Shown: positions 36,822-48,309 of the stretch, piece by piece
Numbering within the stretch: the first letter of the stretch is position 1
Layout: the number at the start of each line of letters is the position of its first letter
NCBI GenBank assembly: GCA_022695795.1
Contig: MU404057.1
Coordinates: 186,001-250,000 of the forward strand
Reading direction: 5' to 3'
DNA: 64,000 nt
Source: Biscogniauxia marginata
Lineage: Eukaryota > Ascomycota > Sordariomycetes > Xylariales > Xylariaceae
The notes under the pieces: generated by a model
What the model was told of the DNA's origin: nothing
Database searches by the model: none
The model's input: the letters and a program-made list of their open reading frames with translations, nothing else
Position numbers and translations under genes: made by a program

Positions 36822-39800
36822 CTTAGAAATAATGTATTCAATGATTAGGTATCAAGGTAGTTGCTGGGTTGGGAGTATTTTGAATTGAACTGAATTAACC
36901 GTAATTCAAGTTCACAGATAAAAAACAATATAAACCAGGTGAGCTTTTACTACATCTAGGTGCCAGTGACCCTCCTTATATAACCTTGATTAACTAGCCC
37001 GACAATAATCCTATATTGGCAACATGCTGGTGAATTCGGAGACATTGGAATTTAGATTTGTCAGACTTGGTAATAACAAGAGAGATGTATACCGCGGGGG
37101 CCATCCGTTTGAGTAGAAGCTCTGGTCAAAGGACTACGAAGCGGGCGGTAACAAATCTAATTGGCCATTGACTTACAAATTCAGTAAAATACAGAATAAA
37201 ATGCTGCCCGAATCTGGCCCTCGCCCCTTTCCTTATTCGTGAGGGGGCCGGTGCTGCTGCTGCTTTAACCTGTGCAGTGGATGTGCAGCGTTTGCGCGGT
37301 GGGGTTGATAAACAGCCTACCTAGGTAAGGTACTTAGGGATACTAAATCGGCGATAGTCCTAGATGCCTCAGAGGTAACGGCAAACACTTAAACGGCACT
37401 GACGCCGGTGTAATCGGCTGTCTACAAGTCCTGGTGCTTAGCGCCGGTTCCTGGATCCCGATGAGGCCGTACATGCTCGGAGAGCACCCGCTTCACGCAG
37501 AAGTTTTGGCGCAAATACCAAGTATAAAGATGGCCCTGTTCATCATACTGAGCAATTCAACCCACTCGCGCCTTAAGCCTGCATATCTTAGCGTGTATCT
37601 AGTTACAGGAACACAGCACTTACGACAGGACTTCCAAATTCAGGTACGATAGTTTAGAGCGGCAGCATCGTAAGGACTCAGAGTATAAAAGCATTGTCGG
37701 GGCGATCCAACAGGAGATTGAAATCATTGGCAATATTTCGATAATTTTCCTATGAGGTCCTCTGTAAAGTTACAAACCTCAAACCATGGAAGGGCCTCGG
37801 ATGATGAGGAGGTCTTTCGACGATCTTCTTACGAGCTGAGGGGTTATTTTACATTTCTTGTATGAGGTCTATTCTAATCTGGGGCTTTAAATAACATTCC
37901 TAATATTATATTTCTCATACGAGGTTTTCTCTAAGATCGAAAGCTGGAAATGATGTTTTTGTAATTATGTTTCTTATACGAGGTCTTTTCTCAGACTAGG
38001 AAGTTCAAATAAGTATCCTAATTTTTTAGTAGCAGTTTTCCAAGACCTGGCGCCTAGACCAATCGTGTTCCGAGCCGTCGCCGACTGGCCTACGGCCACT
38101 ACGCCTACCGTATATGTGTGGCCTGACCGCTACTCTGGAGGAGATTGGAAGGCAAGCGGTAGACTATATACCTACCTACCTATAGCTTGGGGGGCAATTA
38201 ACTGGTAACCCTCTCTTATCTATTCACCTTACACGGTGATTCAAGCCACAATATCCCTACAATCTCAGACTGCAAAGAGTTAGACAGGAGAAGGAGGAAG
38301 CTATTACCACCAGGTAGTTGTCAAAAGCAGCGGTCATGACAGGCGAGGAGAAGAGTTTCGTGATGAGAAGTAAGCAATTACCTAGAAAATGAAATAAGAT
38401 AACGCTATAAGACAGCCAGAGATCTGAACAGAACGTCTTCTAGACATTATATAGAATCATAGCGTGCAGCATGTGGTGGCAGAAAAGAGAACTCTTGTGT
38501 TGGCTTCAACGTCAGAGTCGGCCGAAACGACTCCCTGCCAAAGCCCTCGTGAAAAGTTTCCAGTTCATTTCATCCTTTCGGTTACAAAACACTGCCCATT
38601 GACTAAACCATAAGCGTGGGATACCCGGTGCTTCCCCTGCGCCTGCCCTGTTTAGTGCTGGCTGAGGGCCTGTTAAGGCGGCAGGCCATCTCCAGCTCTA
38701 CCTAGAGGCAATATTTGGGGAATATTACACCGGTAGTGTAGGGCAAGTTGGGCGGGAACTATTTCGTGCTACAAAATCCGGGCGGTATCAATTGTGATTG
38801 GCTAACATGAGGGGACACTGATTTCTTATACGTTCATATCCAGAAGTAGGTACACCTACATATTCTTGTCTTCATAAATTGTGTAGGAATTTATTCTCGG
38901 TACATAGAGAACTAACATATCAGAATTTTTTTGACTAGACTAATGAAGGAGGTGGCCTGTCCTCCCCAGTAATTCAATCATCGTTAATAACCAGTTAAGT
39001 AAGATGCCACATCGTCATACCGATTTCATACACGAGTGTATTTTACACAAATCGCAAAGATACGTTTCGTTGGTTTCAAGACCCTGCACTGCTCTAATGT
39101 TTGGGAAGCCTCGGTAGCCACCTACACCAGAGAGGGTTTCCTACATTAATAAAGAAAGCTCAAATCATGGCTAGAGTTTATGTTTCTTTGAGGTAGGCAG
39201 TATGTGGCTCCATAGCCTCCTTTATTCACTATCAAAAGTGCCCATTCTATCTTCGACCATCCCTTCTCCGTAATTTACATCGCCCTCGACGAAGTGACAC
39301 TACGCGAAAGATTTGGATCGATGCTACATGTATCAATCAGGACAACGCGAGTGGGAAATCCATTCAGATACCTTTTAATGTAGCACTTATACACGGGGGT
39401 TGAACGTACTCTTGTATGGCTCAGCGAGAGTCTTTTCAGGCGCAACGGCTATTGACTCTATGCTGCTCCTGCTAATGTGCATCTACCAAGAAAACGGTTC
39501 TCTCTAGTTGCACCTCGTAAAGCAATCGGAGCTAGGAAGATTGGCAGAATAATCTAGGCTAGTATAACATTACATTGCATAATTCATTGTTATACATAGG
39601 AAGTAATGATGAAAGTATATATATATATATATTTTTTTTTTTTCATGTTCCCGTGCATATGTATAGGATAAGTGTAAGTTGAAATATGATGAAGGGGAAT
39701 GCGATGGTCTCAGTGGAGTGTTATACCCGACCAGCAGAAATTCGGATTGGCCAATCGATCTTTAAGATTTAGTACATACAGCTTGTACAGTAGAGTTTTC

Positions 39801-39961
39801 GGGATGAACATCAACTGTAACACTATTGCGGGAATGGTTGGTTGAAATGAAAGGTGCATCTCATCTGGACCGTCTCATCTAGTCCCATCAGTAACTATTG
39901 ACTATATTTTTAGTTATAGACCAGGCTTCCGAGAAAGTTCCCCCTTTTCCCCAGGAAAGCC
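36822..39961. other. Gene-free spacer with a decayed tandem array
   Basis: About 3.1 kb without a supportable gene. It contains a CCTACCTAGGTAAGGTA motif (37316-37332), TACCTACCTACC near 38169-38180, a five-copy degenerate tandem array (about 37750-38030, listed separately) and a TA microsatellite followed by a T-run (about 39617-39643). Confidence 0.5.
37745..38030. repeat. Degenerate tandem array, period about 55-59 bp
   Basis: The core word TATACGAGGTCTTTTCT and its variants recur with GAGGT at 37754, 37809, 37864, 37921 and 37980, giving spacings of 55, 55, 57 and 59 bp. The last three copies also share TTTCT before the core and a CTAAT/GTAAT word near the end of the unit. The first two are much more diverged. 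It is non-coding. Confidence 0.7.
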
Positions 39962-41153
39962 ATGTCCCAACCCGTAGCGCTAAGCCTCCGGCGCATCTCG
40001 GCCACGACCCGCCGCCCCCGCTACTCCCCCGGTCCCGGCCGCCGACTCCTCACCACCACTGCCCCCACCAGCGCGTCCGACGCAGCGGAGCAGATGATGC
40101 GCGGGCAACAGCAACCGGCGACGACGCGCCGCCAGCTCTTGGACGCGAACCAGGTGCAGAAGCTGAGCCTGGCCCTGCGGCGCCGGGAGCTGCACCGGGG
40201 GCTCGACGTGTCGGAGCGCGCGCCGCCGTCCGGCACCCCGCTGCCGCCGGGGTACCACCTCGTGTACTTCACACCGGTGGGGACCGAGGACGAGCTCGGG
40301 CCCGACGGCACCGACCGGGCGTTCAACGCACCCGCGCCGTTCACGCGCCGCATGTGGGCCGGTGGGCGCATGAGCTGGACTCGAGGGTGCGAGATGCGCG
40401 TCGGGGACGAGGCAGAGGAGCGTACGCGGTTGCGGAGCGCGGTGGCTAAGACGGGGAGGGATGGGGGCGAGATGGTGCTGGTGGATGTCGAGAAGCAGTT
40501 TTGGAATGAGAAGGGGCTTGCTTTAGTTGATCAGAGGTGAGTAAGTTAGGACGATGGGTACGTCTCGTTGAGAGGATGGCAGACTTATGGTCTATGCAGG
40601 TCCTGGATCTTCCGGCCAGAATCGGATACGGCCTCCGAGGTGGCGCAGATGCCGTTGCGTGACGCGCTCGTAAGGGGGCCGTCTACTATTGAGGATGTCG
40701 AGCATAACGATGGAGGTGAGAGAACTCATGTTCCATAATTTGAGGCTACTGCGAGGTCCGCTTGATTGAGACGTCGCCCTACTCACAGATTGGGCAGGTT
40801 ACCTCCGGAGACAGCTGCGGTGGTCACCCGTAGGCCTCTTCCGCTTTTCGGCCCTGACTTTCAATGGACACAAGATTCACTATGACCCGACCTGGTGTGC
40901 GACGGTAGAAGGGCATCGGGGCTGCGTTGTGCACGGGCCGCTAAACTTGATCAATATGCTCGACTACTGGAGAGACGTCTGCGACGACGGGGTAGTACGA
41001 GAAATTACGTATAGAGCAACATCGCCTCTCTACGCTGGTGACAATTATCAGATCCGGGCATCTAACCCGACTGAATTAGAACACACGAAGCAGTGGGAAG
41101 TACTCGTTGAGAAGGACGGGAAGGTTTGTATGAGAGGAAGCATCGTAAGTTAA
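39962..41153 (+). CDS. HTD2: Mitochondrial hydroxyacyl-thioester dehydratase type 2 (HTD2-like)
   Basis: Likely 3-hydroxyacyl-ACP dehydratase of mitochondrial type II fatty-acid synthesis; the related mesaconyl-CoA hydratase annotation is an alternative. Exons 39962-40536, 40600-40715 and 40789-41153 keep frame (351 aa). The first ~35 residues are Arg/Ser/Thr-rich without acids (MSQPVALSLRRISATTRRPR), a typical mitochondrial presequence. PLPPGYHLVYFTPV and the AGGRMSW segment belong to the N-terminal half. The C-terminal hot-dog domain has FRFSALTFNGHKIHYDPTWC and GCVVHGPLNLINML, holding the hydratase-type His and the following strand. The model ends at GSIVS with TAA inside a perfect GTAAGT donor (from 41146), so a further small exon cannot be excluded. 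Exon 1 is very GC-rich compared with the rest. Confidence 0.88.
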
Positions 41154-41693
41154 TAATATTGGCCGCTCGTCTGTTTTGGCCTAAGGAAAATTGCGTTGCA
41201 AGCCTTACATGAAGCAGCCTATGGTATCAACTGTTCGAATATGTCGCGTCCCAGGCAGTCAACAATTTCTGTATAAGGTTGAAGAATTCGGTTTTGTGCT
41301 AAAAGGCTACTCCTTTGCGTACCTTCAATTATATCTTAAGGTATGCATTGTTCTATCGACTCCCCTAGCATTTTACGAAATATTTATAGAGAGTGAAATT
41401 TTTGATCGAGAAATTATGTTTCTTATCCCTTCCTATACATCTATTAAAACCAAGAGCTTGTCAAAAATGCATCATAGCGTTTAGCTGGAGTAGTAAGATG
41501 TATACGAAATGAATCGATATAACATAATAATATGTCCCGTTTAATCCCTTAGATGCCACGTTCAATATGAGATAAGGAAGTTTAACGTCTCCTTCGTAGT
41601 ATTATTTAGCAATTGGAGTGACGAATAATCTACTGTACAAGTCTGTAGTATCTGGCTCATCTGGTTCTAGAAGATACCTCTATCATAGTCCGA

Positions 41694-41720
41694 TGTTGTT
41701 GTTGTTGTTGTTGTTGTTGT
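41694..41720. repeat. GTT trinucleotide microsatellite
   Basis: About nine GTT units in a row in non-coding DNA. Confidence 0.9.
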
Positions 41721-42079
41721 ATTGTTTAACGTCTGAGCGAGGGGGGCGTGAGCCCTCCCAGGCAACCTCCCTAGGGGTATGGGACGTGGCTAGCTACAAG
41801 CTGTAGGTATCTGAATCTGCTGAATCTGAAGCTATCTACAGTATGTGAAGCCATACCTTGCCTCAAGGGCTCAACATTCCCTGATTAGTGGCCGCTACTT
41901 GCCGGTCCTGCTGATCTGCTGCTATATGAGTCCGATTGTTTATTACTGTTGCTGGGGGGATAGGGAGTCCTCCCTTCCCCCCTATAGTCATCGTGGGCCT
42001 TAGTAGGCATCGTTCTGGGCTTTTTAGGGCTTATTATTAGTGCCAATGCAGTCCTGAATTCCGTATCCGTATCCTGTAA

Positions 42080-42454
42080 TTAGTCATTAGTGAATAGAAT
42101 CCTCCCCTGACTCCCCTGACTCCCCTGACTCCCTGGTAGCCCCATAGGGACCACTATCTCCAGTTCATCCTCCTCCTCCTCTAGTGCTGCCTCCCTCTGC
42201 TGTCTCTCCCAGTCTCGTCGTATGCAGCACAATTCTCCTTTTGGTCCGAATGGTGGGCAGATTCTTTCGAAGTAGCCTGTGGCTACACATAATTTCTGGA
42301 ACTCTAAGGGGTTTTGGACTAGCCACGTCCAGTATCCGTACCTATCGTTAGGGTTCCTATCATAGTCCGAGCCCCATGGAATGAGACTGTAAGCTAAGGA
42401 GAGGTTACTAGAGAAATATGAGATGGAAGGGAAAGGGAAACAGAGGTATGCCAT
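42080..42454 (-). CDS. Small uncharacterised ORF, possibly element-derived
   Basis: ATG-started 124-codon frame. The sequence is protein-like rather than random: an aromatic-rich middle (DRYGYWTWLVQNPLEFQKLCVATGYFERICPPFG), a charged helix with an acidic run (RRDWERQQREAALEEEEDELE), then a GSQ tripeptide repeat encoded by a 9-bp tandem repeat. I recognise no family. Its place in a gene-poor stretch beside a microsatellite and a palindromic word suggests a fragment of a repeated element or a lineage-specific gene. No introns were inferred. Confidence 0.35.
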   Translation of the reverse strand: MAYLCFPFPSISYFSSNLSLAYSLIPWGSDYDRNPNDRYGYWTWLVQNPLEFQKLCVATGYFERICPPFGPKGELCCIRRDWERQQREAALEEEEDELEIVVPMGLPGSQGSQGSQGRILFTND

Positions 42455-45400
42455 TAACCCCGCTAGTGGTACTAAACAAGCTACTGAGGCAGCATACTTC
42501 CCTTTATCATGTGTAGCTTCAAGCTACATGATCAGTGCTTAGCTTTCCATGTTATTCCTATAGAAATCTAGGAGTTGCTACTTAAAACATAAGGAGACCG
42601 TGGATGAAGATCCCAAATGTTCCACAGTGCTACAGCGAACTAGCCATGCATCTCCCCTATTATCCCCTCATGTTGCAGTGTAACATGGAGGTAAAGGTTT
42701 GCAGAAATCTGTGGGGCTATAGAACAGGTGACGATAGTAGTGTAACTATTCTCAGCAGGGCTGTGCATACCGTAAAGGTTCTCGAATGACAACACCCTTT
42801 ATCTAGTTCGAATTACTAGAAGGGCGACATCATATCCTTGTCAGGTAAAAGAAAGAAGAAAAACTTCTTACATACCCCAGTCTCCACTAAAGCGGCTTCA
42901 CTATTCAAAGACATGGTTATAAACTAAACTAGTAGTATAAACCCTGTACATATGTTTTAACTCGCTGTACCCCGCTGGCTGATTTCGACATGGTCCGTAT
43001 ATATATGCAAGCCACCACGTGGAATCCCACATGGGGTGAATGTATGCCTGCAAGGGATATCTACGCGAGGCTCTCGTGCCAAGACTGGTGTTGCCCCCGA
43101 GAGTCGGAAGTCTAGTCTATCTCCTTCCAGTAGAGATACTTGTGGAATATATGAAATGGTAGATTGGTATTTAGGATAGGTCATATTTTATAAGAAAATG
43201 CCTATGAATACGAAGGCCTGGGATTACCTAGAGTCATCTATGTCGTGATCGCGAATCAATATGCTCATATGCCGAGGAGTCATTAAGAGGAGATCAGATT
43301 CTAGGTAGGCATCAGTATTTACTTACTGCTGATACCCTGAAATTAGGCCTGTTACCATCACTTAAGACACCTGCCATGGTAAATAAATTCTAAGCAATAT
43401 CAGGATATGTTCACTTCTAATGTATAGCTCTTATCATCAGTAAAGGGTATCATATTGCCCAGGCCCCCCTTTCATAATATCTGACATAAAGTGTTAATGT
43501 CATTGTACAGATATTAAACTATGGGGCATTGGCATATCCTGGCATCGTTGTTTCCGTTGAGTCTATTCTTTGATGGCGACGATCTCGCTGGATTTTCCTT
43601 TTGGCTGTGCTCAGGAGGGAGTCATCGCGCCCTCAATCATTCGAGTGGTATATTACAATGAAATGTCCTCTCATTTCCTGCATTGAAATGAATTCGTTGG
43701 GGTTCGGACTCACCATTTTGTTCTTGACAGCTTATAAAACCTATAGCGCTGTGAAGTTGATTACATGTAGAGTGTAAAATCAAATCTGGCAGAAGTCTGT
43801 GCTTAGCAACTCGCGGAGTTGTTTTATGTACTCGGTGCCATTCAGATTATAACTGTGGTGGTTTATTATGATTTGAATATGTAGGTATTTGGTAGTTTCT
43901 ATGAACGGGTGTTGTAATTTAGTCGCAGGGTTCAAGATGATCTTGTGTACCTGAACCTGATTCTGTCTACATGCTACAATCAAAAAAAATGTCTACAAGG
44001 CAAAGCCTCAGACCGTTTTGGAAAGAGCGTTTGCATCGTGCTGCTATACCATTGAAGTGGGCGTTTTCTGGCAGGAAACGTGTTCGCCATGGTTAAATCA
44101 ACTTAACGCGGGAGCCGAATAAGGAGACAAATATCCCCCCTGAGCCCCTTGCGTGAGATGATGCGATTGCGACTAGAGTGTCTTCGTACCAATAGCGACC
44201 GAGTACCTGCACCTATCAGTATAGTAATCTAGGAGGGGATTCAATAGTCGGTGAGGGAATGTGAATGATGTGCTCATGTACTTCGATTGCGCGAGAATTA
44301 TATGACTCAAGAACCAATGCAATCACAGTCGCCAAGCCACTCTCGCAGAGAATGCCCAACGTGTCTCTTGACAGCTGCAATGCCTAAAGGAAGCGGAATG
44401 GGCTGGTCCGCATTGACTATATACGCTGTCCTTACGTGAAGGTTAAGTGTCCTATAGTTGTCATTCAAAGTGAATTCAAAATGCCAGGTGATCTGGCGTT
44501 TTGCAGTGTGACGAGAGTGAGAACAAGTTATCCAGAAAGGGGAAAACGGCCTTTGTCCGACTGGCTGATCTATCGGCCGAGAGGCTCTCGGTTTAGCGGC
44601 AGTCGGGCGGGTCGGGCGGGTATCGGGCGAGCTGACAGAGCTGGAGCTCCGCTGTGACACGGATAACGTTGGATGACATGCAGGTGACACTTCACCTTTA
44701 AGTTGACATACTTGTAGTTTTGGATATCAGATTTCAATACTCTCAAAATTGCACTCTGGCGTTTTGTTGAAATCCCTGGAACTTCACTATAAACTACAGA
44801 GTCTTGGAATTTTTCCGTAGAAGGAATTCGACTAGAAGGATCAAAACGGAGGCGCATGTCACTAATTGCCCAACCCAGGCATTCATTGATCGAAGCCCAG
44901 ATGTCGCCAAGAGAAGACTTGCTGGTCGGAAATCTGTCCGACTGCACGGGAAACAATCGCTAGTAGGACACCTGACCTCATGGATAATACCTTTTTCTTC
45001 TACTTTGTTTTTTCGACGATAGCAAACTGCGCAACGAATTCTGCCTCGGTAGCTCTTTCATGACACTCTGGGCAAGGTCAAGCGCATCGTCGAAGAGTTT
45101 CAGTTATATTAGTAAGATGAGGTAACTTTGATCGGTACAAATTGCTGTCTCGATAAGATCTTGTCTTGTATAGCAACCCTTTTATGGTAAGTGGGCAATT
45201 GTGGGCCTCAGTTAGGTCATAGCACATGCATTATACGGAGTAGCCAAAAGGATCTAAGTGTCACTTACACACTTGCTCCTTGGAAGATCTTAGCTTAGGT
45301 AATTATGTGTACTGAAAACCATCCGGTGGCATGTATTAAAATAACAAAACAAAGCAAAAAACTTGGGATTATGCGAAGTATCGTATATACCTAGAATGGA

Positions 45401-45853
45401 CTAATGGACTGCATTGAATTAGCGGGGGTTGATCGTACGAAAGCCCGAAAACGAGGAATGTGACAGGTGGGCTGGGAGGGCCGCCCTAGATCCACTGTAT
45501 AACTCAGAGGGGCTCCAGACAGCTAGGTGCCTAGTCCCTGAGCACTACTACAATTACAGCACAGCTCCCCAGTAATCAAGTTCAAACAGGCAGTGAGGTG
45601 TGGGCTGCTTTGCCTCTCCCCGCCATTTACCACCACTACCGCCTACTACCCTGCACTTATCTAACTTTCCTGTCCGACCGGACGTTGAACGTCTAATTTT
45701 CCCATCTCAATTGAACAACCGATTTCATCGCCAAAAATGCCCAAGGTTGGACGCACCGCAACGCCGCCATTTTCTGCACTAAGATAGGGTCTGATGCGAT
45801 TGACGACACCCCCTCGAAGTAGGATTTAGGCCGAGGCTTAGATCAAGACATTC

Positions 45854-48309
45854 ATGTCCGAGGCGGCCTGGACTATGGATATGGAACACATGAGTGTCGA
45901 GGTGGCCGCCGCAGACACCGCCGCAGAGGTCGCGGCTGAAGCGGCCGCGGCTGATCCTTCAAACAGACCGCCCAAGAAATCAAGCCAGACCTGTTCAACA
46001 TGTCGATTGCGCAAGGTGCGCTGCGACGGCAGACGCGATGTCTGCCAGAACTGCGAGCGACTGGGCTTCTCTTGTTCTTTCCAGGATACAGGATCGCCGA
46101 ATCCCGATGGTGAGAGTATCTCGTCATTCTCACTCCCCCGGCGTCGCGTGAGATTGGCTTGCACCAATTGTCACTCAAGAAAGGCCAGGTGTAGTGGCGA
46201 GACTCCCAAGTGTGCTAGGTGCCAGACACAAGGCATTGAATGTGTCTACAAGCCGACCAAACGATCCGGGGCCATCGCCGGCAGTGCTCAACATGCTCAC
46301 CGTGGCACCCCCGATTCCGAACATGAGTCCGTGACGTCCGAACCACCGGAAAAGAGAGCCATGACTCACAAGGACCACAATGGTTCTCATCATGGCCGCG
46401 CCGGAGGACCAGACCAGACCAATTTTGACTTATCTGGCGCGCCTGTCTCGAGAAGATCTAATCATGATCCGTATGCATTCCGTGATATCTCTGTCCCTTA
46501 TGTGCCGGAGACTGATAATCATACTAGAATCATCTTTCCCGACGAGAGCTTGATTCAGCGCACGTTCAATAATTTCTTTCGTCATGTGCATCACGTTCCT
46601 GTATTCTCATTTCTTCACCGGGCCTCGCTCATGCAACGTTATCATGCTGGCATGATGGATAGAGCCCTTTTACTTGCCCTTGTAGGCATCACCTCATTAT
46701 TCACAGATTTAGGACCTGGCACGAGAGAGTACGGTGCGCGGTGTATTGATGAATGTCAGAGTATGGTATTGCAGGATCTAGAAAATCCCTCGACCATCAA
46801 GATACAGGCCCTCATCTTTGTGATGAAGCATCGCATGTTATCACGGCGATTTACTTGTGCATTTATGCTGGCGGCAACTGCTGCGCGCTTTGCCTATGCG
46901 CTCCGACTCAACTATGAGAATCCGAATCTGTGTTTCCTAGCCCGAGAATCCCGCAGAAGATTGATGTGGTCATTCCTTACCATCGACTCGGGCATAAACG
47001 GCGGATATCCGGACTTCACGCTTCTCCCCTCTGATTCGATGCATATTCAACTCCCATGTAACGAACGCAATTTCGAATTTGACCTACCTCAAGTGACCGA
47101 ACACCTCCGCCCTATTCCCACGAAGCCATTCCCCGACGACGTAGGGTCGCTAGCGCTTCATGTACGGCTTCTCTGGATGAGAAGTAGAGTCCTCTACTGC
47201 ACTAAAAACGTGCTCAATATGCCAGAATCCGAGATCTTGCAGCTGCCAGAACTAGTCAAGGTGCTAGCGCAAGAACTGAAAGGCTTCAACGACCATCTTC
47301 CTGCCTCTTTCAAGTTCTCCGAGAGCAATCTTCAGCTGCGAGCTTACTCCCCACGACTCTGCGTCTTTATCATGATGCACGTGTGGTGGAGACAGTGCCA
47401 CTGTGATCTTTATCGCCTCGTCCTTGCGGGACTCAAGGAGGCACTACCGCAGTCGAGCATTAACCGGCTAGAACCTCAATTCGTTTCACACTGTGCTCGT
47501 CAGTGTTACGAACACGCCCTAGCCATGGCCGAAATTTTCCGACTTGCCCTCGCACTGGATGGAGGACTTCCAGTTACGGATCTTGATCTTCCGGTATGCG
47601 CCTACCAATGCGCGCGGATACTTTACTTCGCCTTTCAAATGAACAACGGCGAGTTTCGCCTAACCGCAGACCAAGTCTTCGAGCACGCAACGAGGTGTCT
47701 CCAAATAGCCAAGTCGATGGCCCACATTCCAGCTGGGGCTGCAATCGTAAGTTGATATGCCTTAGCTGTTGTCTGTATCATGTTGCTAACTCGGCGTACT
47801 CCTAGGTCGCCGATCTTGAGAAGCTCATCTCGCGTGGTTTATCTACAAGCGGCAGTCCTAGTGGTCCGGCTAGTCCAGATGCTACGGGACATAACACTAT
47901 GTCCCAGCAAGATTTACCAAGTCACAATCCCGTTCAACAAATGCACCTCATTGATGATACCGAAATTCCCTCAATGCCAGTACCGTCTCCTTCAGGCCAT
48001 ATGTCTTCGCCGCACGGCACCACTGGCGGCTCAATGGCCACTCCGATTCCCCATACACCAATCTCACAAGCACAACAGCGCTCTCGTGAGCTGTCACTCA
48101 ATGAACTACCCATGGGCGACCCTAATATGCCAAAGCCAAACCTCCCCCCGGTGGTACCTCCTGATGGTTTGGATAATAACAATGCGTTCGAGGGTGCTAT
48201 GGATGGATTCGACTTCAACATTGAATCCTTTGGCAACAATGGATTAGACTCAGTATCCTGGTTCTCTAACGAATGGCTGAATAATGAATTCCCACAAGCA
48301 GCGGTATGA
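45854..48309 (+). CDS. Transcription factor with two tandem Zn2Cys6 clusters
   Basis: Nuclear DNA-binding regulator. Two exons, 45854-47746 and 47806-48309 (59-nt intron, GTAAGT..TAG with a GCTAAC branch site), give 798 aa. An Ala/Glu-rich start is followed by two complete Zn2Cys6 clusters with the same spacing CX2CX6CX6CX2CX6C: Cys 47, 50, 57, 64, 67, 74 and Cys 103, 106, 113, 120, 123, 130. Each has a basic RLRKVRC or HSRKARC recognition segment. Between and after them are basic, Ser-rich linkers. The fungal_trans middle homology domain spans about residues 230-600 (ESLIQRTFNNFFRHVHHVPVFSFLHRASL; ARESRRRLMWSFLTID). The C-terminus is Pro/Ser/Met-rich and ends in an acidic-aromatic stretch (GFDFNIESFGN..SWFSNEW) that could activate transcription. 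Single clusters are the rule; a tandem pair is uncommon. Target genes are unknown and no obvious cluster adjoins it. Confidence 0.95.

Larger units (their letters stand above)
41154..45853. other. Gene-poor region with a possible mobile-element relic
   Basis: About 4.7 kb. It holds a GTT microsatellite (41694-41720), a 124-codon minus-strand ORF (42080-42454), a nonamer tandem repeat (about 42104-42131) and a palindromic word near 42506-42530. The remainder (42.6-45.8 kb) shows only short overlapping ORFs. The last 250 bp are pyrimidine-rich and precede the transcription factor, probably as its promoter and leader. Confidence 0.45.

Noticed and set aside
42798..42822. Palindromic TAGTTCGAATTACTA word as a tRNA T-arm
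   Set aside because: No acceptor stem or anticodon arm can be placed around it.
44307..44956. Overlapping minus-strand ORFs of 127 and 128 codons
   Set aside because: No motifs; they overlap each other in different frames.
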